NCBI GenBank assembly: GCA_002839765.1
Contig: PGYR01000014.1
Coordinates: forward strand, 1 to 64,000
DNA: 64,000 nucleotides
From: Ignavibacteriae bacterium HGW-Ignavibacteriae-4
GTDB taxonomy: Bacteria; Bacteroidota; Ignavibacteria; Kapaibacteriales; UBA2268
Reading direction: 5' to 3'
Part shown: one piece after another, positions 33,128-41,949 of the stretch
Numbering within the stretch: position 1 is the first letter of the stretch
Layout: the number at the start of each line of letters is the position of its first letter
Position numbers and translations under genes: made by a program
The notes under the pieces: generated by a model
Told to the model about the DNA's origin: nothing
The model's database searches: none
The model's input: the letters and a program-made list of their open reading frames with translations, nothing else

Positions 33128-35300
33128 TGTACTTACCCCTTTTTTCGTGAATAGAGTAGGTCTTAGCCGTTTTTGGATAGTTTTGCAGGCCAGAGTCTAT
33201 TAATTGCTCTGCGATGCGTTTAGCATCGTTTATTATGTCTTTATCATTTACTATATCCACAAATTTGAATTCAGGCATACCCGACTGCTTAGTCCCTAGA
33301 AAATCACCTGGCCCCCGAAGTTCTAGATCAATCTCAGACAATTCAAATCCATCACTTGTAGCTTCCAATGCGTTAAGTCTTCGTACTGTAGATATATCAG
33401 TAAGATTCTTCACAAATAATTGCTTGTACTTTTGTGAAGCAACTAATATGCAATATGATTGATATTCTCCCCTACCTACACGACCACGTAGCTGGTGCAA
33501 TTGGGATAGCCCAAATCTCTCTGCATTTTCAATTAACATAACAGTCGTATTAGGTACATCTATCCCAACTTCGATAACTGTAGTCGATATAAGCACATCG
33601 TACTTGTTATCTGAGAAGTCTTTCATTACTTCATCTTTCTCTTTCCAGTGCATTTGTCCGTGGAGAAGACCACATCTCAACTCAGGGAATACTTGCTTAC
33701 TTAGCAATTCATAGTGTTCCACAGCTGATTTCAATTCTAGTTTCTCTGATTCCTCAACCAAAGGGTAAACAATATATGCCTGCCTCCCCTTCTTCACTTG
33801 TGTTCTAATAAACTCATATATTTTTGGTAAATCGCTTTCAAATCTAACTTTAGTAACTATTTCCTTTCTGTCTTTTGGCTTTGATTTTATTGAAACTATC
33901 TGCAAGTCAGTATATTTTGTCATTGCTAAAGTACGAGGAATCGGTGTAGCAGTCATCAATAGCATGTGCGGAACTGTACTTTCATCACCGGATTTCTTTC
34001 CGAGTTCTTTGAGTAACGAACGTTGGTCAACTCCGAATCTATGTTGCTCATCAATTACTACATATCCAAGATTATTATACTCAACTTTATCTTGGAAAAG
34101 TGCATGAGTACCTATTATAATATTCGTAAGTCCTGATTCTATTTTACCTAGAGTTTCTTTTTTATCTTTAGCAGAAAGGCCACCGACAAGCAATTCTGTT
34201 CTGATAGACTCTGGTAAAATACTCTGTAGAGTCTTGTAGTGCTGCTTTGCTAATATCTCGGTAGGTGCCATTAGTAATGTCTGATGACCACTTTCCACCG
34301 CCATCATCATTGACACAATCGCAACTATCGTCTTACCCGAGCCTACATCACCTTGCAATAGTACATTCATAGGTTTAGTCGAATTCAGCTTTTTCCAGAT
34401 TATATTCAAAGCATTTTTCTGGTCATCTGTAAGCTCAAAAGGAAAGCTCGCAAGTGTCTCCTTAGCTAGTTTTAGTGATTTACCCATAGGTGCAGCTTTC
34501 TCGGTTTTCACGAATTTGTCTTGTTGTGAAAGTATAGTCAGCTGATAGAAAAGCATTTCTTCGAATTTGAACCGCTTTTGCGATAATTTGAGTAAGTTTG
34601 TACTAGCTGGAAAATGTAGATTCTCGGTTGCTGTTTGTATATCAGGTGCGTCTATTTGTTCTAATATTTCTTTGTCAAGTGTTTCTTTTATTTGAGTTAA
34701 ATTTTTGTCGATGCAATGACGAATCATATCCCTCAAAGCACGATTACGGATACCAACCTTGATAAATGAAGTAGGTAATTTGTAAAGTGGGAGTATCCCC
34801 TCTTCTTTGAATTCCTTCAACTCATCTAAATCTATCTTATCTATTTCCGGATGTGTGAATGAAATACCAAACTTCGTCTTATCGGGTTTCCCACTTATTA
34901 ATAATTTGTCGCCGACTTTATATGTGTTTTCAAAGAAATGAACATTCGCCCAAAAATTTATCTTTGCTGTTCCACCACTATCATCTTTCACGGAAAGTGA
35001 GAATAATTTACGTCTATTTCTGAAATTCTGGAGCGATTTATCAACAACATCAACAATAAATGAATATTCAACATTTTTAAAATCCTCTTCGTAGTCAAAT
35101 ATATTATTTGAGCTGAAGAATAGTTTTTTGCTCAATGAAGCAAGAGTAAAAGAAGAATCACGATTTATATAATCTCGTGGAAAATAATTTATAAGGTCTA
35201 TGACATGATAAATATCTTCTTTTGCTAACGCTTGTGCACGTTTAGGGCCAATACCTTTGATAAATTGCAAAGGTAAATCATCAGAAATAGGTTTGTTCAT
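33114..35300 (-). CDS. recG: ATP-dependent DNA helicase RecG
   Basis: 728 residues. The N-terminal wedge/OB region (about 1-210) binds branched DNA. The helicase core follows with Walker A LLQGDVGSGKTIVA, the DExH-like box VIDEQHRFG (DEQH) and the later block GRVGRGEYQSYCILV. RecG reverses stalled forks and processes recombination intermediates. The start gives the conserved opening ...LPLQFIKGIGPKRAQALAKE, which is a helix-hairpin-helix. The length is a little above the ~690 of E. coli. Confidence 0.95.
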   Translation of the reverse strand: MNKPISDDLPLQFIKGIGPKRAQALAKEDIYHVIDLINYFPRDYINRDSSFTLASLSKKLFFSSNNIFDYEEDFKNVEYSFIVDVVDKSLQNFRNRRKLFSLSVKDDSGGTAKINFWANVHFFENTYKVGDKLLISGKPDKTKFGISFTHPEIDKIDLDELKEFKEEGILPLYKLPTSFIKVGIRNRALRDMIRHCIDKNLTQIKETLDKEILEQIDAPDIQTATENLHFPASTNLLKLSQKRFKFEEMLFYQLTILSQQDKFVKTEKAAPMGKSLKLAKETLASFPFELTDDQKNALNIIWKKLNSTKPMNVLLQGDVGSGKTIVAIVSMMMAVESGHQTLLMAPTEILAKQHYKTLQSILPESIRTELLVGGLSAKDKKETLGKIESGLTNIIIGTHALFQDKVEYNNLGYVVIDEQHRFGVDQRSLLKELGKKSGDESTVPHMLLMTATPIPRTLAMTKYTDLQIVSIKSKPKDRKEIVTKVRFESDLPKIYEFIRTQVKKGRQAYIVYPLVEESEKLELKSAVEHYELLSKQVFPELRCGLLHGQMHWKEKDEVMKDFSDNKYDVLISTTVIEVGIDVPNTTVMLIENAERFGLSQLHQLRGRVGRGEYQSYCILVASQKYKQLFVKNLTDISTVRRLNALEATSDGFELSEIDLELRGPGDFLGTKQSGMPEFKFVDIVNDKDIINDAKRIAEQLIDSGLQNYPKTAKTYSIHEKRGKYITVG

Positions 35301-35352
35301 CTAATCGTATTGATTATATTTCAAAAAAATTAATACCACTAATCCTAAATAT

Positions 35353-36423
35353 ATGGAACTCTTACTAATTTACTTATTCGTAGCTGTATTTTTTTCCTTC
35401 CTTTGTTCATTTCTGGAGGCAGCTTTACTAAGTACAACTCATAGCTTCATCAGTGCTGAAGTGATGGAAAACCGTCCTTATGCCTTCAAATTAAAGAAGT
35501 TCAAGGATGAAGTGGATAAACCACTAACAGCCATTTTGACATTGAACACATTTGCTAACACTTTCGGAGCGGCAGGAGTTGGCGCGCAAGCCCAACATAT
35601 ATGGGGTGCCGAATACTTAACAGTTATATCTATTGCACTTACGCTTATTATACTTATTATTTCTGAAATTATTCCTAAAACTATAGGGGCTGCATATTGG
35701 AAGAAATTTGCGCCGTTTATAGCTTATACTGTTCAAGGAATGATATGGGTTTTATATCCTTTCGTAGTATTAGCTCCATTCATTACTAAAAGATTCAAAA
35801 CTAAAAAAGAAGGCTCTGAAATCAGTCGCTATGATATACACATGATGACTATGCTAGGCGAAACAGAAGGGATACTCGACAAGGAAGAGTCTCAAATCAT
35901 ACAGAACTTACTCAGGTTCGACGAAATAACCGTACACGATATAATGACACCAAGAACGGTAGTAGTGTCAGAAGATGAGAATACTACAGCAACTGAGTTT
36001 TTCAAGAATTTGAAGTTTAGACACTTTACACGTATTCCGCTGTACAAAGAATCAGTAGAAAATATAACTGGTTATGTTATTAAAGAAGACTTGATAAACG
36101 ATATTATAGCAAAACAAGGGAAAAGCAAATTAGAGAAATTTAAGCGTCCTATTAGGTTTATTTCAATTGATGACACTTTACCTACCGCTTATGAGCAATT
36201 CATCCATAACAACGAACATATAGCAGCTGTATATGATGAATACAAAGGTTTCTCAGGTATATTGACTATGGAAGATATAATAGAGACATTACTCGGTGTA
36301 GAGATAATGGATGAATATGACTCTACTGAAGATTTACAGCAATTCGCAAGAAAGAATTGGGAGAAAAGAGCCAAAAAGCTCGGTATAATCTCCGAAGATG
36401 ATGATAAAGATATAATAAAATAA
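35353..36423 (+). CDS. DUF21/CBS-domain membrane protein (CNNM/hemolysin-like)
   Basis: 356 residues. A DUF21 membrane region (about 1-150) has FLEAALLSTTHSF and ISEIIPKTIGAAYWKKFAP. CBS pairs follow (HDIMTPRTVVVSEDE and HIAAVYDEYKGFSGILTMEDIIETLLGVEIMDEYD). The CorC_HlyC domain found at the C-terminus of many relatives is missing; the chain ends in a charged tail. The family has been linked to divalent-cation transport. It precedes xth by 9 bases. Confidence 0.9.
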   Translation: MELLLIYLFVAVFFSFLCSFLEAALLSTTHSFISAEVMENRPYAFKLKKFKDEVDKPLTAILTLNTFANTFGAAGVGAQAQHIWGAEYLTVISIALTLIILIISEIIPKTIGAAYWKKFAPFIAYTVQGMIWVLYPFVVLAPFITKRFKTKKEGSEISRYDIHMMTMLGETEGILDKEESQIIQNLLRFDEITVHDIMTPRTVVVSEDENTTATEFFKNLKFRHFTRIPLYKESVENITGYVIKEDLINDIIAKQGKSKLEKFKRPIRFISIDDTLPTAYEQFIHNNEHIAAVYDEYKGFSGILTMEDIIETLLGVEIMDEYDSTEDLQQFARKNWEKRAKKLGIISEDDDKDIIK

Positions 36424-36432
36424 GGAAATGAA

Positions 36433-37239
36433 ATGAAGATAGTATCTTGGAATATAAACGGTTATAGATCAATATCTGGACAGAATCCCAAATTGAGATA
36501 TGGCGAAAAAGTACAAATAAATGATTTATTCGACTATGTAGAAAAAGAAAAGCCAGATCTACTGCTAATGCAAGAAACAAAGTCTGAAAAAGACCAAATC
36601 CTAGAACACCTCTTAGCTCCTGAAGGATATAACTCCCATTTCTCAGCATGTAAGATAAAGAAAGGATATAGCGGAGTCGGTATATTCAGCAAAAAAGAGC
36701 CAGAGTATATCAATGAGAGTATAGACGTAGAGCAATTCGATAATGAAGGTAGAGTCCTAGAAATCGGAATAGATGGAATTTCATATTTCAATGTTTATTT
36801 CCCGAATGGACAGCAAGGACCAGAACGTGTTCAATACAAACTAGAGTTCTATGATGCATTATTCGCAAAAGCTAATGAACGAAGAAAAGACGGAAGAAAA
36901 GTAATAGTAAGCGGCGATTTCAATACTGCACATACAGAAATTGACCTAGCACGACCAAAAGAGAATGAGAAAACCTCTGGTTTCTTGCCAGAAGAGCGAG
37001 AAAAGCTAGATGAGATATTTGCTATGGGATATTCGGATGCATTCCGTCTATTCAACAAAGATGGCGATAACTACACTTGGTGGTCACCTCGTGGCAGAGC
37101 AAGAGAAAACAATGTAGGTTGGAGAATAGACTATCACTTCGTGAGCAATGATTTGCTAATGCAAGTTAAAAACTCCTATCATCAACCACAACAACTCGGC
37201 TCAGACCACTGTCCTATTGTGTTGGTTTTGGGGATTTAG
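36433..37239 (+). CDS. xth: Exodeoxyribonuclease III
   Basis: 268 residues of the AP endonuclease/ExoIII family. Active-site blocks are LLMQETK (Glu), SGDFNTAHTEIDL (Asp, Asn) and GSDHCPIVLVL (Asp-His), with WRIDYHFVS between them. It cleaves at abasic sites and degrades 3' ends in base-excision repair. It follows the DUF21/CBS gene and is closed by a strong terminator. Confidence 0.95.
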   Translation: MKIVSWNINGYRSISGQNPKLRYGEKVQINDLFDYVEKEKPDLLLMQETKSEKDQILEHLLAPEGYNSHFSACKIKKGYSGVGIFSKKEPEYINESIDVEQFDNEGRVLEIGIDGISYFNVYFPNGQQGPERVQYKLEFYDALFAKANERRKDGRKVIVSGDFNTAHTEIDLARPKENEKTSGFLPEEREKLDEIFAMGYSDAFRLFNKDGDNYTWWSPRGRARENNVGWRIDYHFVSNDLLMQVKNSYHQPQQLGSDHCPIVLVLGI

Positions 37240-37248
37240 AATAAAGAA

Positions 37249-37276
37249 AAAGCTCCCTTGGGAGCTTTATTTTTTT
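37249..37276. terminator. Terminator between xth and the converging T9SS substrate
   Basis: AAAGCTCCC pairs with GGGAGCTTT around two bases, with A-rich and T-rich flanks on either side, so it can act in both directions. Confidence 0.85.
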
Positions 37277-39544
37277 TTATTTTGTGATGATGAGTTTTGA
37301 ACTTCGATTGTAATCATCTAAAGATAAATTAACGAGATATGAACCAATTGGAAAATCAGAAACATCAAAAGCTAATTCTCCATTCCAATTATTCGTAAAA
37401 CTTATTTCGTAATGTTTTATTTCTACTTTTTTTCCTGTTGTTATGTTTACCAAAAATACCCTTAACTTATCTATTTTTTCCATTGATTCAGTATAAAACT
37501 TGACCCTTAATTTATCTTTTGCTGGATTCGGACTAGGAGCAAAAGGGTAAATAGGAAGGTTCTCTGTTTTTGATCCCCATATTTCAACACTTGTTAATCT
37601 ATCTGGTTCTATTTTCTTCCAGATATTTTGCAACCCACCTATCAATATTACATCCTCCGAATTTAGATATTTCATAGGTGTAAAACCTCTACTATTATTA
37701 CCAATGGTGTCATATTTGAATTCGGTACCTTCTACAGATACTTCAACATATTTGAATTTATATGATGTATCTTCGTATATTAATTCAACTGTTTTGAAAT
37801 ACTTTTGATCTTCAACAAAGGTATTAATTCCATAATTTGAAAGTATAGCAAAAGGTTTATCTACTATATGTATTTCGTCCGTTTTAGTGTCAAGTCTAAA
37901 ACTGCTATTATTAGTATAGTTTTCAAGAGGAATACTAGAATTATTATTAAAATATATATTACCATTACGACTAACTAGTTTTCCTGTTATATTATTTAAA
38001 CTATCATTTTTTATTGAGAATATATCCTTAATAGTTTTAAGTGTATCAGAAGAAACAGCAATTGTTGCAATAGATTTGTTTTTATCTTCAGTTATTTTAG
38101 CATAAAATATATAAATTTTACTTCCTACAACGACAGTTTGTAAAAAATTACTATAGACACTATCAATAACATTAATAGAATCTAAATTTAAATCACTATC
38201 TAACGTGTAATAAACCCAGTTTCGACCTAAAGAACCACTACCATATTTCCACCGACTTAATAATAAGTAATCTTTCATATCTGCAACGAAATCTATATTA
38301 TCAAAAGTATTTAAACCAAGCCCTTTTAACGTGATTCCACCATCATTGGTAGTATATATTTCATCTATTTTTGTATTAGCATAAATATGCTTAGTAAAGA
38401 AGATTGCTGAATCTTTATTAAAATAATGATAATCATGAAGATTAGAAGTAAGAACAGCGGAGTTAATAGTATCTAGAAAATTATCATTTCCAGGTTTGAA
38501 TGTTACACCACCATCCACAGATTTGTATATTAGGTTTGATGCTAATATAGACCAGTTATTCGAGTCAAAAACTTGTAAAGGACCACCATTAAAAATAGGT
38601 GTGGATGTTATTACTTCCCATGTCTTCCCATAGTCACTTGACTTGAGTATTGTTCTATTCTCAAATGTCATAAATACAATATTATCGTCAACTTCTAAGT
38701 CTAGTACTCTAAAAGTATTACCATAGAAATACAAATTAGAATAGCTAGAAACTAATTCTTCAGTTTTGTTTTCTCTATTATAGTTGTAATAATTAATTTC
38801 TCTTGTGTTTGAATTTGCTATTGCATAAGCGTAACCATAATCAGTAGTAATATATTTATAAATATACTTAGTGTCGAAGTCTATTCTAGTAAAAGTTAAA
38901 TCATCATTCAATTCATATAATGAAGAATAATCTTTAAGAGATATTTTATTACCATTTCGTCTAGCAATTACAAAATTTTCAAAGTTGTCTATAGGAGAAT
39001 CAATATGTTTCCAAGTCTCTCCAATATCTTCAGTGTATATTATTGAGTTAGTCATATCTATAACGTAAATTATAGTTCCAATTATAAAAGCACTTTTGAT
39101 AAACTTATCATTAATTTTTAACTTTTTCCAAGTTTTTCCAACATCCGAAGAAATTAGTAAATTCTCGAAGTAAGAAGCCATCACTACCAGTTCATCACTA
39201 GCATCAATAGACACAATACTATCTGTAAGTTTAGATACAATCCAATGACTCCCTTTATCGTAGGAAGCCATGAATTCATACTTATTTGTGAAGCCAACTA
39301 CATTATCTTTATTATTGGCTAATTGCATTATTTGATTCTTAGTCCCCGAATAATTCTGACTATAAGTCTTACCCGAATCATAAGTCCTAATCATGTTACC
39401 ATTATCACCATAAAATAGATATTCTCCTTTATCAATTCTATGTATGTTTAGATTGAAGCCCGAAATGTTATAATATTCATCCTCATTTATTTGACTTAAT
39501 AAAAGTAAAGGGAAAAAACATAGTATGAATAATAATCTAATCAT
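37277..39544 (-). CDS. T9SS-secreted BNR-repeat protein with C-terminal sorting domain
   Basis: About 755 residues from MIRLLFILCFFPLLLLSQ, a signal peptide; an earlier ATG at 39562 would shift the signal inwards. Repeated Asp-box-like blocks occur: SDVGKTWKKL, EDIGETWKHI, SDYGKTWEVI and SVDGGVTFKP, suggesting a beta-propeller like photosynthesis-stability-factor (Ycf48) or sialidase-type repeats. The last ~80 residues (NPAKDKLRVKFYTES...FPIGSYLVNLSLDD...SSKLIITK) are a type A T9SS C-terminal sorting domain. It is thus exported to the surface or medium by the system to which PorU and PorV belong. The ligand is unknown. Confidence 0.85.
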   Translation of the reverse strand: MIRLLFILCFFPLLLLSQINEDEYYNISGFNLNIHRIDKGEYLFYGDNGNMIRTYDSGKTYSQNYSGTKNQIMQLANNKDNVVGFTNKYEFMASYDKGSHWIVSKLTDSIVSIDASDELVVMASYFENLLISSDVGKTWKKLKINDKFIKSAFIIGTIIYVIDMTNSIIYTEDIGETWKHIDSPIDNFENFVIARRNGNKISLKDYSSLYELNDDLTFTRIDFDTKYIYKYITTDYGYAYAIANSNTREINYYNYNRENKTEELVSSYSNLYFYGNTFRVLDLEVDDNIVFMTFENRTILKSSDYGKTWEVITSTPIFNGGPLQVFDSNNWSILASNLIYKSVDGGVTFKPGNDNFLDTINSAVLTSNLHDYHYFNKDSAIFFTKHIYANTKIDEIYTTNDGGITLKGLGLNTFDNIDFVADMKDYLLLSRWKYGSGSLGRNWVYYTLDSDLNLDSINVIDSVYSNFLQTVVVGSKIYIFYAKITEDKNKSIATIAVSSDTLKTIKDIFSIKNDSLNNITGKLVSRNGNIYFNNNSSIPLENYTNNSSFRLDTKTDEIHIVDKPFAILSNYGINTFVEDQKYFKTVELIYEDTSYKFKYVEVSVEGTEFKYDTIGNNSRGFTPMKYLNSEDVILIGGLQNIWKKIEPDRLTSVEIWGSKTENLPIYPFAPSPNPAKDKLRVKFYTESMEKIDKLRVFLVNITTGKKVEIKHYEISFTNNWNGELAFDVSDFPIGSYLVNLSLDDYNRSSKLIITK

Positions 39545-39552
39545 GATTAAAC

Positions 39553-40155
39553 CTATTGACATGAATTAAAACATCTTGGATCAATATGATCTAAATCCAT
39601 ATCATATACTCCACAACTACCATTTCCAGTTAAAGTAGGTCCTGAAATATAATTTTTTACTAGAATTCCATTTTCAACACAAACCGAATATATAGATACA
39701 CAAAGTCCAGGTTCTTCATTACAAGGTAAAATTCTATATCCAGCTTCCGAAGGATCTGGAATTGCTTTTAAACATTTTGCCTTAGAACTTTCAACAATCA
39801 AATTAGTTTGTCCCCCACCTTCTCCGCATGGATCAAAAGGGGCTTTCCCATGCAAATCTTCAAGTACAAAATTCTCAACTAATGCCCAAAACCCTGCATT
39901 TATTTCAAAAAGTTCAAAATCACAACCAAATGGTTGAGTATATGGTATAAATACGCCACATATGAATAGTTTTCTATCACCACCTGGAGCATCATAATAA
40001 CAATAAGTAATTGTAAATAAACAACCACTTATTGGATGTATAGATGTTACAGTTTCTTGAGTATATAGTCCATTAGGGCAACAAGTTTGTCCGTAACTTT
40101 CGTTTATACTTGCAAACATTATAATGCTTACAATTAATAAAATATATTTTTTTAT
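39553..40155 (-). CDS. Cys-rich exported protein with a non-standard start
   Basis: The ATG frame gives 188 residues (MFASINESYGQTCCPNGLY...). Reading in frame upstream of that ATG gives IKKYILLIVSII, so a complete signal peptide KKYILLIVSIIMFASINESYG exists only if translation begins at ATA (40153-40155) or ATT (40156-40158). A stop lies just beyond. With the ATG start the signal would be cut to 10 residues with no basic end. The mature part has about fourteen Cys (CCPNG, GCLFTITYCYY, CSVYS-like), consistent with disulphides outside the cytosol. It is upstream of, and co-directional with, the T9SS substrate. The family is unknown. Confidence 0.6.
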   Translation of the reverse strand: MKKYILLIVSIIMFASINESYGQTCCPNGLYTQETVTSIHPISGCLFTITYCYYDAPGGDRKLFICGVFIPYTQPFGCDFELFEINAGFWALVENFVLEDLHGKAPFDPCGEGGGQTNLIVESSKAKCLKAIPDPSEAGYRILPCNEEPGLCVSIYSVCVENGILVKNYISGPTLTGNGSCGVYDMDLDHIDPRCFNSCQ

Positions 40156-40238
40156 AATTTATTTAACTCCAAATATTAATTATTACTATACTTGTGACTG
40201 TCAAATGTGTTCGGTCAGAATTAGTTTGACAACTACAG

Positions 40239-40277
40239 GTCAGGGAAAACGACTTTCGTTTTTTCTGACTTTTTTTT
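40239..40277 (+). terminator. Orphan intrinsic terminator, plus strand
   Basis: GTCAG pairs with CTGAC, and inside it AAAACGA pairs with TCGTTTT around CTT, followed by eight T. No plus-strand gene ends here; the last one (xth) has its own terminator 3 kb upstream. It may end a small RNA or be a leftover of a lost gene. Confidence 0.7.
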
Positions 40278-40367
40278 ATAGCTATTAGAATTTGGAAACC
40301 ACTTTTTAGCCTCCCGTTGAGTGGTGCTTTGTTGATGGATTCATTTGTAATTCATTTATTAAAACGC

Positions 40368-40525
40368 TTTACAAATACTGATTTATTTCATTTGTGTCTA
40401 AAATAATATGAAAATAAATAAAATGCAAGAAATTTTTTAAAACAAATGATTTTTTTCAACAGTCGTATCTAAATGTTACTACTAGAGTTAGAGGGATATG
40501 GGACGAGTAACATTTTAGAATAATT
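40368..40525. repeat. Dispersed repeat, copy R
   Basis: Matches 2-160. Stem AATGTTACT (40472-40480) with AGTAACATT (40506-40514) and a 25-base loop containing ACTAGAGTTAGAGGG. Confidence 0.6.
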
Positions 40526-40677
40526 GGGGAATTATGAAAGGGAATATTCTTTGTGTACATTAATTGAAAGTATTTTCAAGACTCTCTTTACTTCGCTCTC
40601 AAGTGACGTGAGTACAAGGTGTACAAGGGGATTTGAGACAAAAGCATTACGGGTCTCTACGTTGTATTTAATTTGGC

Positions 40678-40712
40678 AAAAAAAAAGCTGTCCATATAAT
40701 ATGGACAGCTTT
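40678..40712 (-). terminator. Terminator of the porU-porV unit
   Basis: AAAGCTGTCCAT pairs with ATGGACAGCTTT around five bases, a 12-base perfect stem. On the minus strand it is followed by nine T. It ends transcription about 35 bases after the porV stop. Confidence 0.9.
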
Positions 40713-40745
40713 CTTAATTTTTTTTCTAATTTTGAATCTTAGGTC

Positions 40746-41864
40746 TTATTCCCAATCAGCAAGAAGAGAGAATCTCAATGTGTTTGCTAGAGGGTGGTTT
40801 TCTTCGATAGTATTGATAAAACTGAAATCCAGTCTGAATATATCATATCTAACACCAGCACCGAAGTTCCAGAACTTACGTGCACCAGCATTATCTGGCT
40901 CTGTAAAGTAACCAGCACGCAACGCAACTACGTCTTCGTACCAATATTCAACTCCACCTGCATATTCCATAGCATTATTTTGCCAAGAAGACACGAATGA
41001 AAGTGGAATAGGGTCAGAGCCGTTTCTATCTCTATTTACTAATAACTTAGTGTAATCAAAAGCAAAAGTAAGTTTATTGAACTCATCCTTTACTACATCG
41101 TAAGCTATACCCAATTTCAAGTTAGTTGGTAGTGGATCTGCTTCGTTAATATAAGTCATCTTAGGACCAACGTTCTGCAAATTCATACCCAATGATAATC
41201 TATCTTGCATATCAGCACCTAATACTTGCAAATCAGATGGTTTCCATAGTAAACCAACATCGAATCCACCACTGACACCAGTACCAGATTGAGCACCAGA
41301 ACCTTGACCAGTAGGCGTTAGGTTTGATTGTATATATCTAAGTTGGAAACCGAAACCAAGATCGGGAGCGATAATAGTACCGTAAGAGAAACCGAAAGAG
41401 AATTCATTTGAAGTGAAAGTACCAGCTTCTTGTGAATTTTCTAAAGTTCTTTTGAACTCACCCAAATTCATAAAGATGAAGTTAAATGCAACAGTTCCAT
41501 CTATTTCATCGAAATGTTGAGCGATAGTACCATAACTATAATACAAATCAGCATTGAACTGAGGTAACCACGGTGAAAACGCAAGAGCAACTTGTCTAAA
41601 AGGAGTTCTTGTTCCTTCGTCATCGAATGTATAACCATAATCGAAATAATCAAGGAAAGCTAACCCACCCGGATTCCAATAGATAGCGTTTACATCATCT
41701 GCAATTGCTGTCCCAACTTCACCCATTCCACTCGCACGAGCATCTGGCGATATCATCAGGAAAGGAACCGCAGAACTCTGAACAGCAGAGCCGCCAGATT
41801 GTGCTTTAGCACTGTAATTGCTAATAAATAGTGTAGCTGTTATTAAAAGTATTGTCTTCATCAT
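40746..41864 (-). CDS. porV: Type IX secretion outer-membrane protein PorV (LptO)
   Basis: About 372 residues from MMKTILLITATLFISNYSAKAQ, a signal peptide; the longer frame adds 17 unrelated residues. The mature start SSAVPFLMISPDARASGMGEVGTA and AIYWNPGGLAFL are PorV/FadL-like barrel signatures. PorV shuttles substrates with C-terminal sorting domains from the T9SS translocon to the PorU sortase. It lies directly downstream of porU, with a 12-base stem terminator after it. The C-terminal barrel strand ends RFSLLADWE. Confidence 0.9.
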   Translation of the reverse strand: MMKTILLITATLFISNYSAKAQSGGSAVQSSAVPFLMISPDARASGMGEVGTAIADDVNAIYWNPGGLAFLDYFDYGYTFDDEGTRTPFRQVALAFSPWLPQFNADLYYSYGTIAQHFDEIDGTVAFNFIFMNLGEFKRTLENSQEAGTFTSNEFSFGFSYGTIIAPDLGFGFQLRYIQSNLTPTGQGSGAQSGTGVSGGFDVGLLWKPSDLQVLGADMQDRLSLGMNLQNVGPKMTYINEADPLPTNLKLGIAYDVVKDEFNKLTFAFDYTKLLVNRDRNGSDPIPLSFVSSWQNNAMEYAGGVEYWYEDVVALRAGYFTEPDNAGARKFWNFGAGVRYDIFRLDFSFINTIEENHPLANTLRFSLLADWE

Positions 41865-41949
41865 ATTCGAAGTTGTCAAAGGAATATCCTCCATATAAGA
41901 ATTTCTAAGTTTCAAATTTAAAAAAAAATTAATTAAAGTCTATAGTTTA

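Larger units (their letters stand above)
40159..40680. other. Gene-free interval with terminator and repeat copy R
   Basis: About 520 bases with no credible coding region. It holds an orphan terminator (40239), repeat copy R, and an ACTT/AAGT palindromic patch near 40585-40605. A 72-codon TTG-initiated frame at 40524 has no family features and runs through the porV terminator. Confidence 0.65.

Noticed and set aside
40524-40742. A 72-residue plus-strand open frame
   Set aside because: It starts at TTG, runs through the porV terminator hairpin and has no recognisable features.
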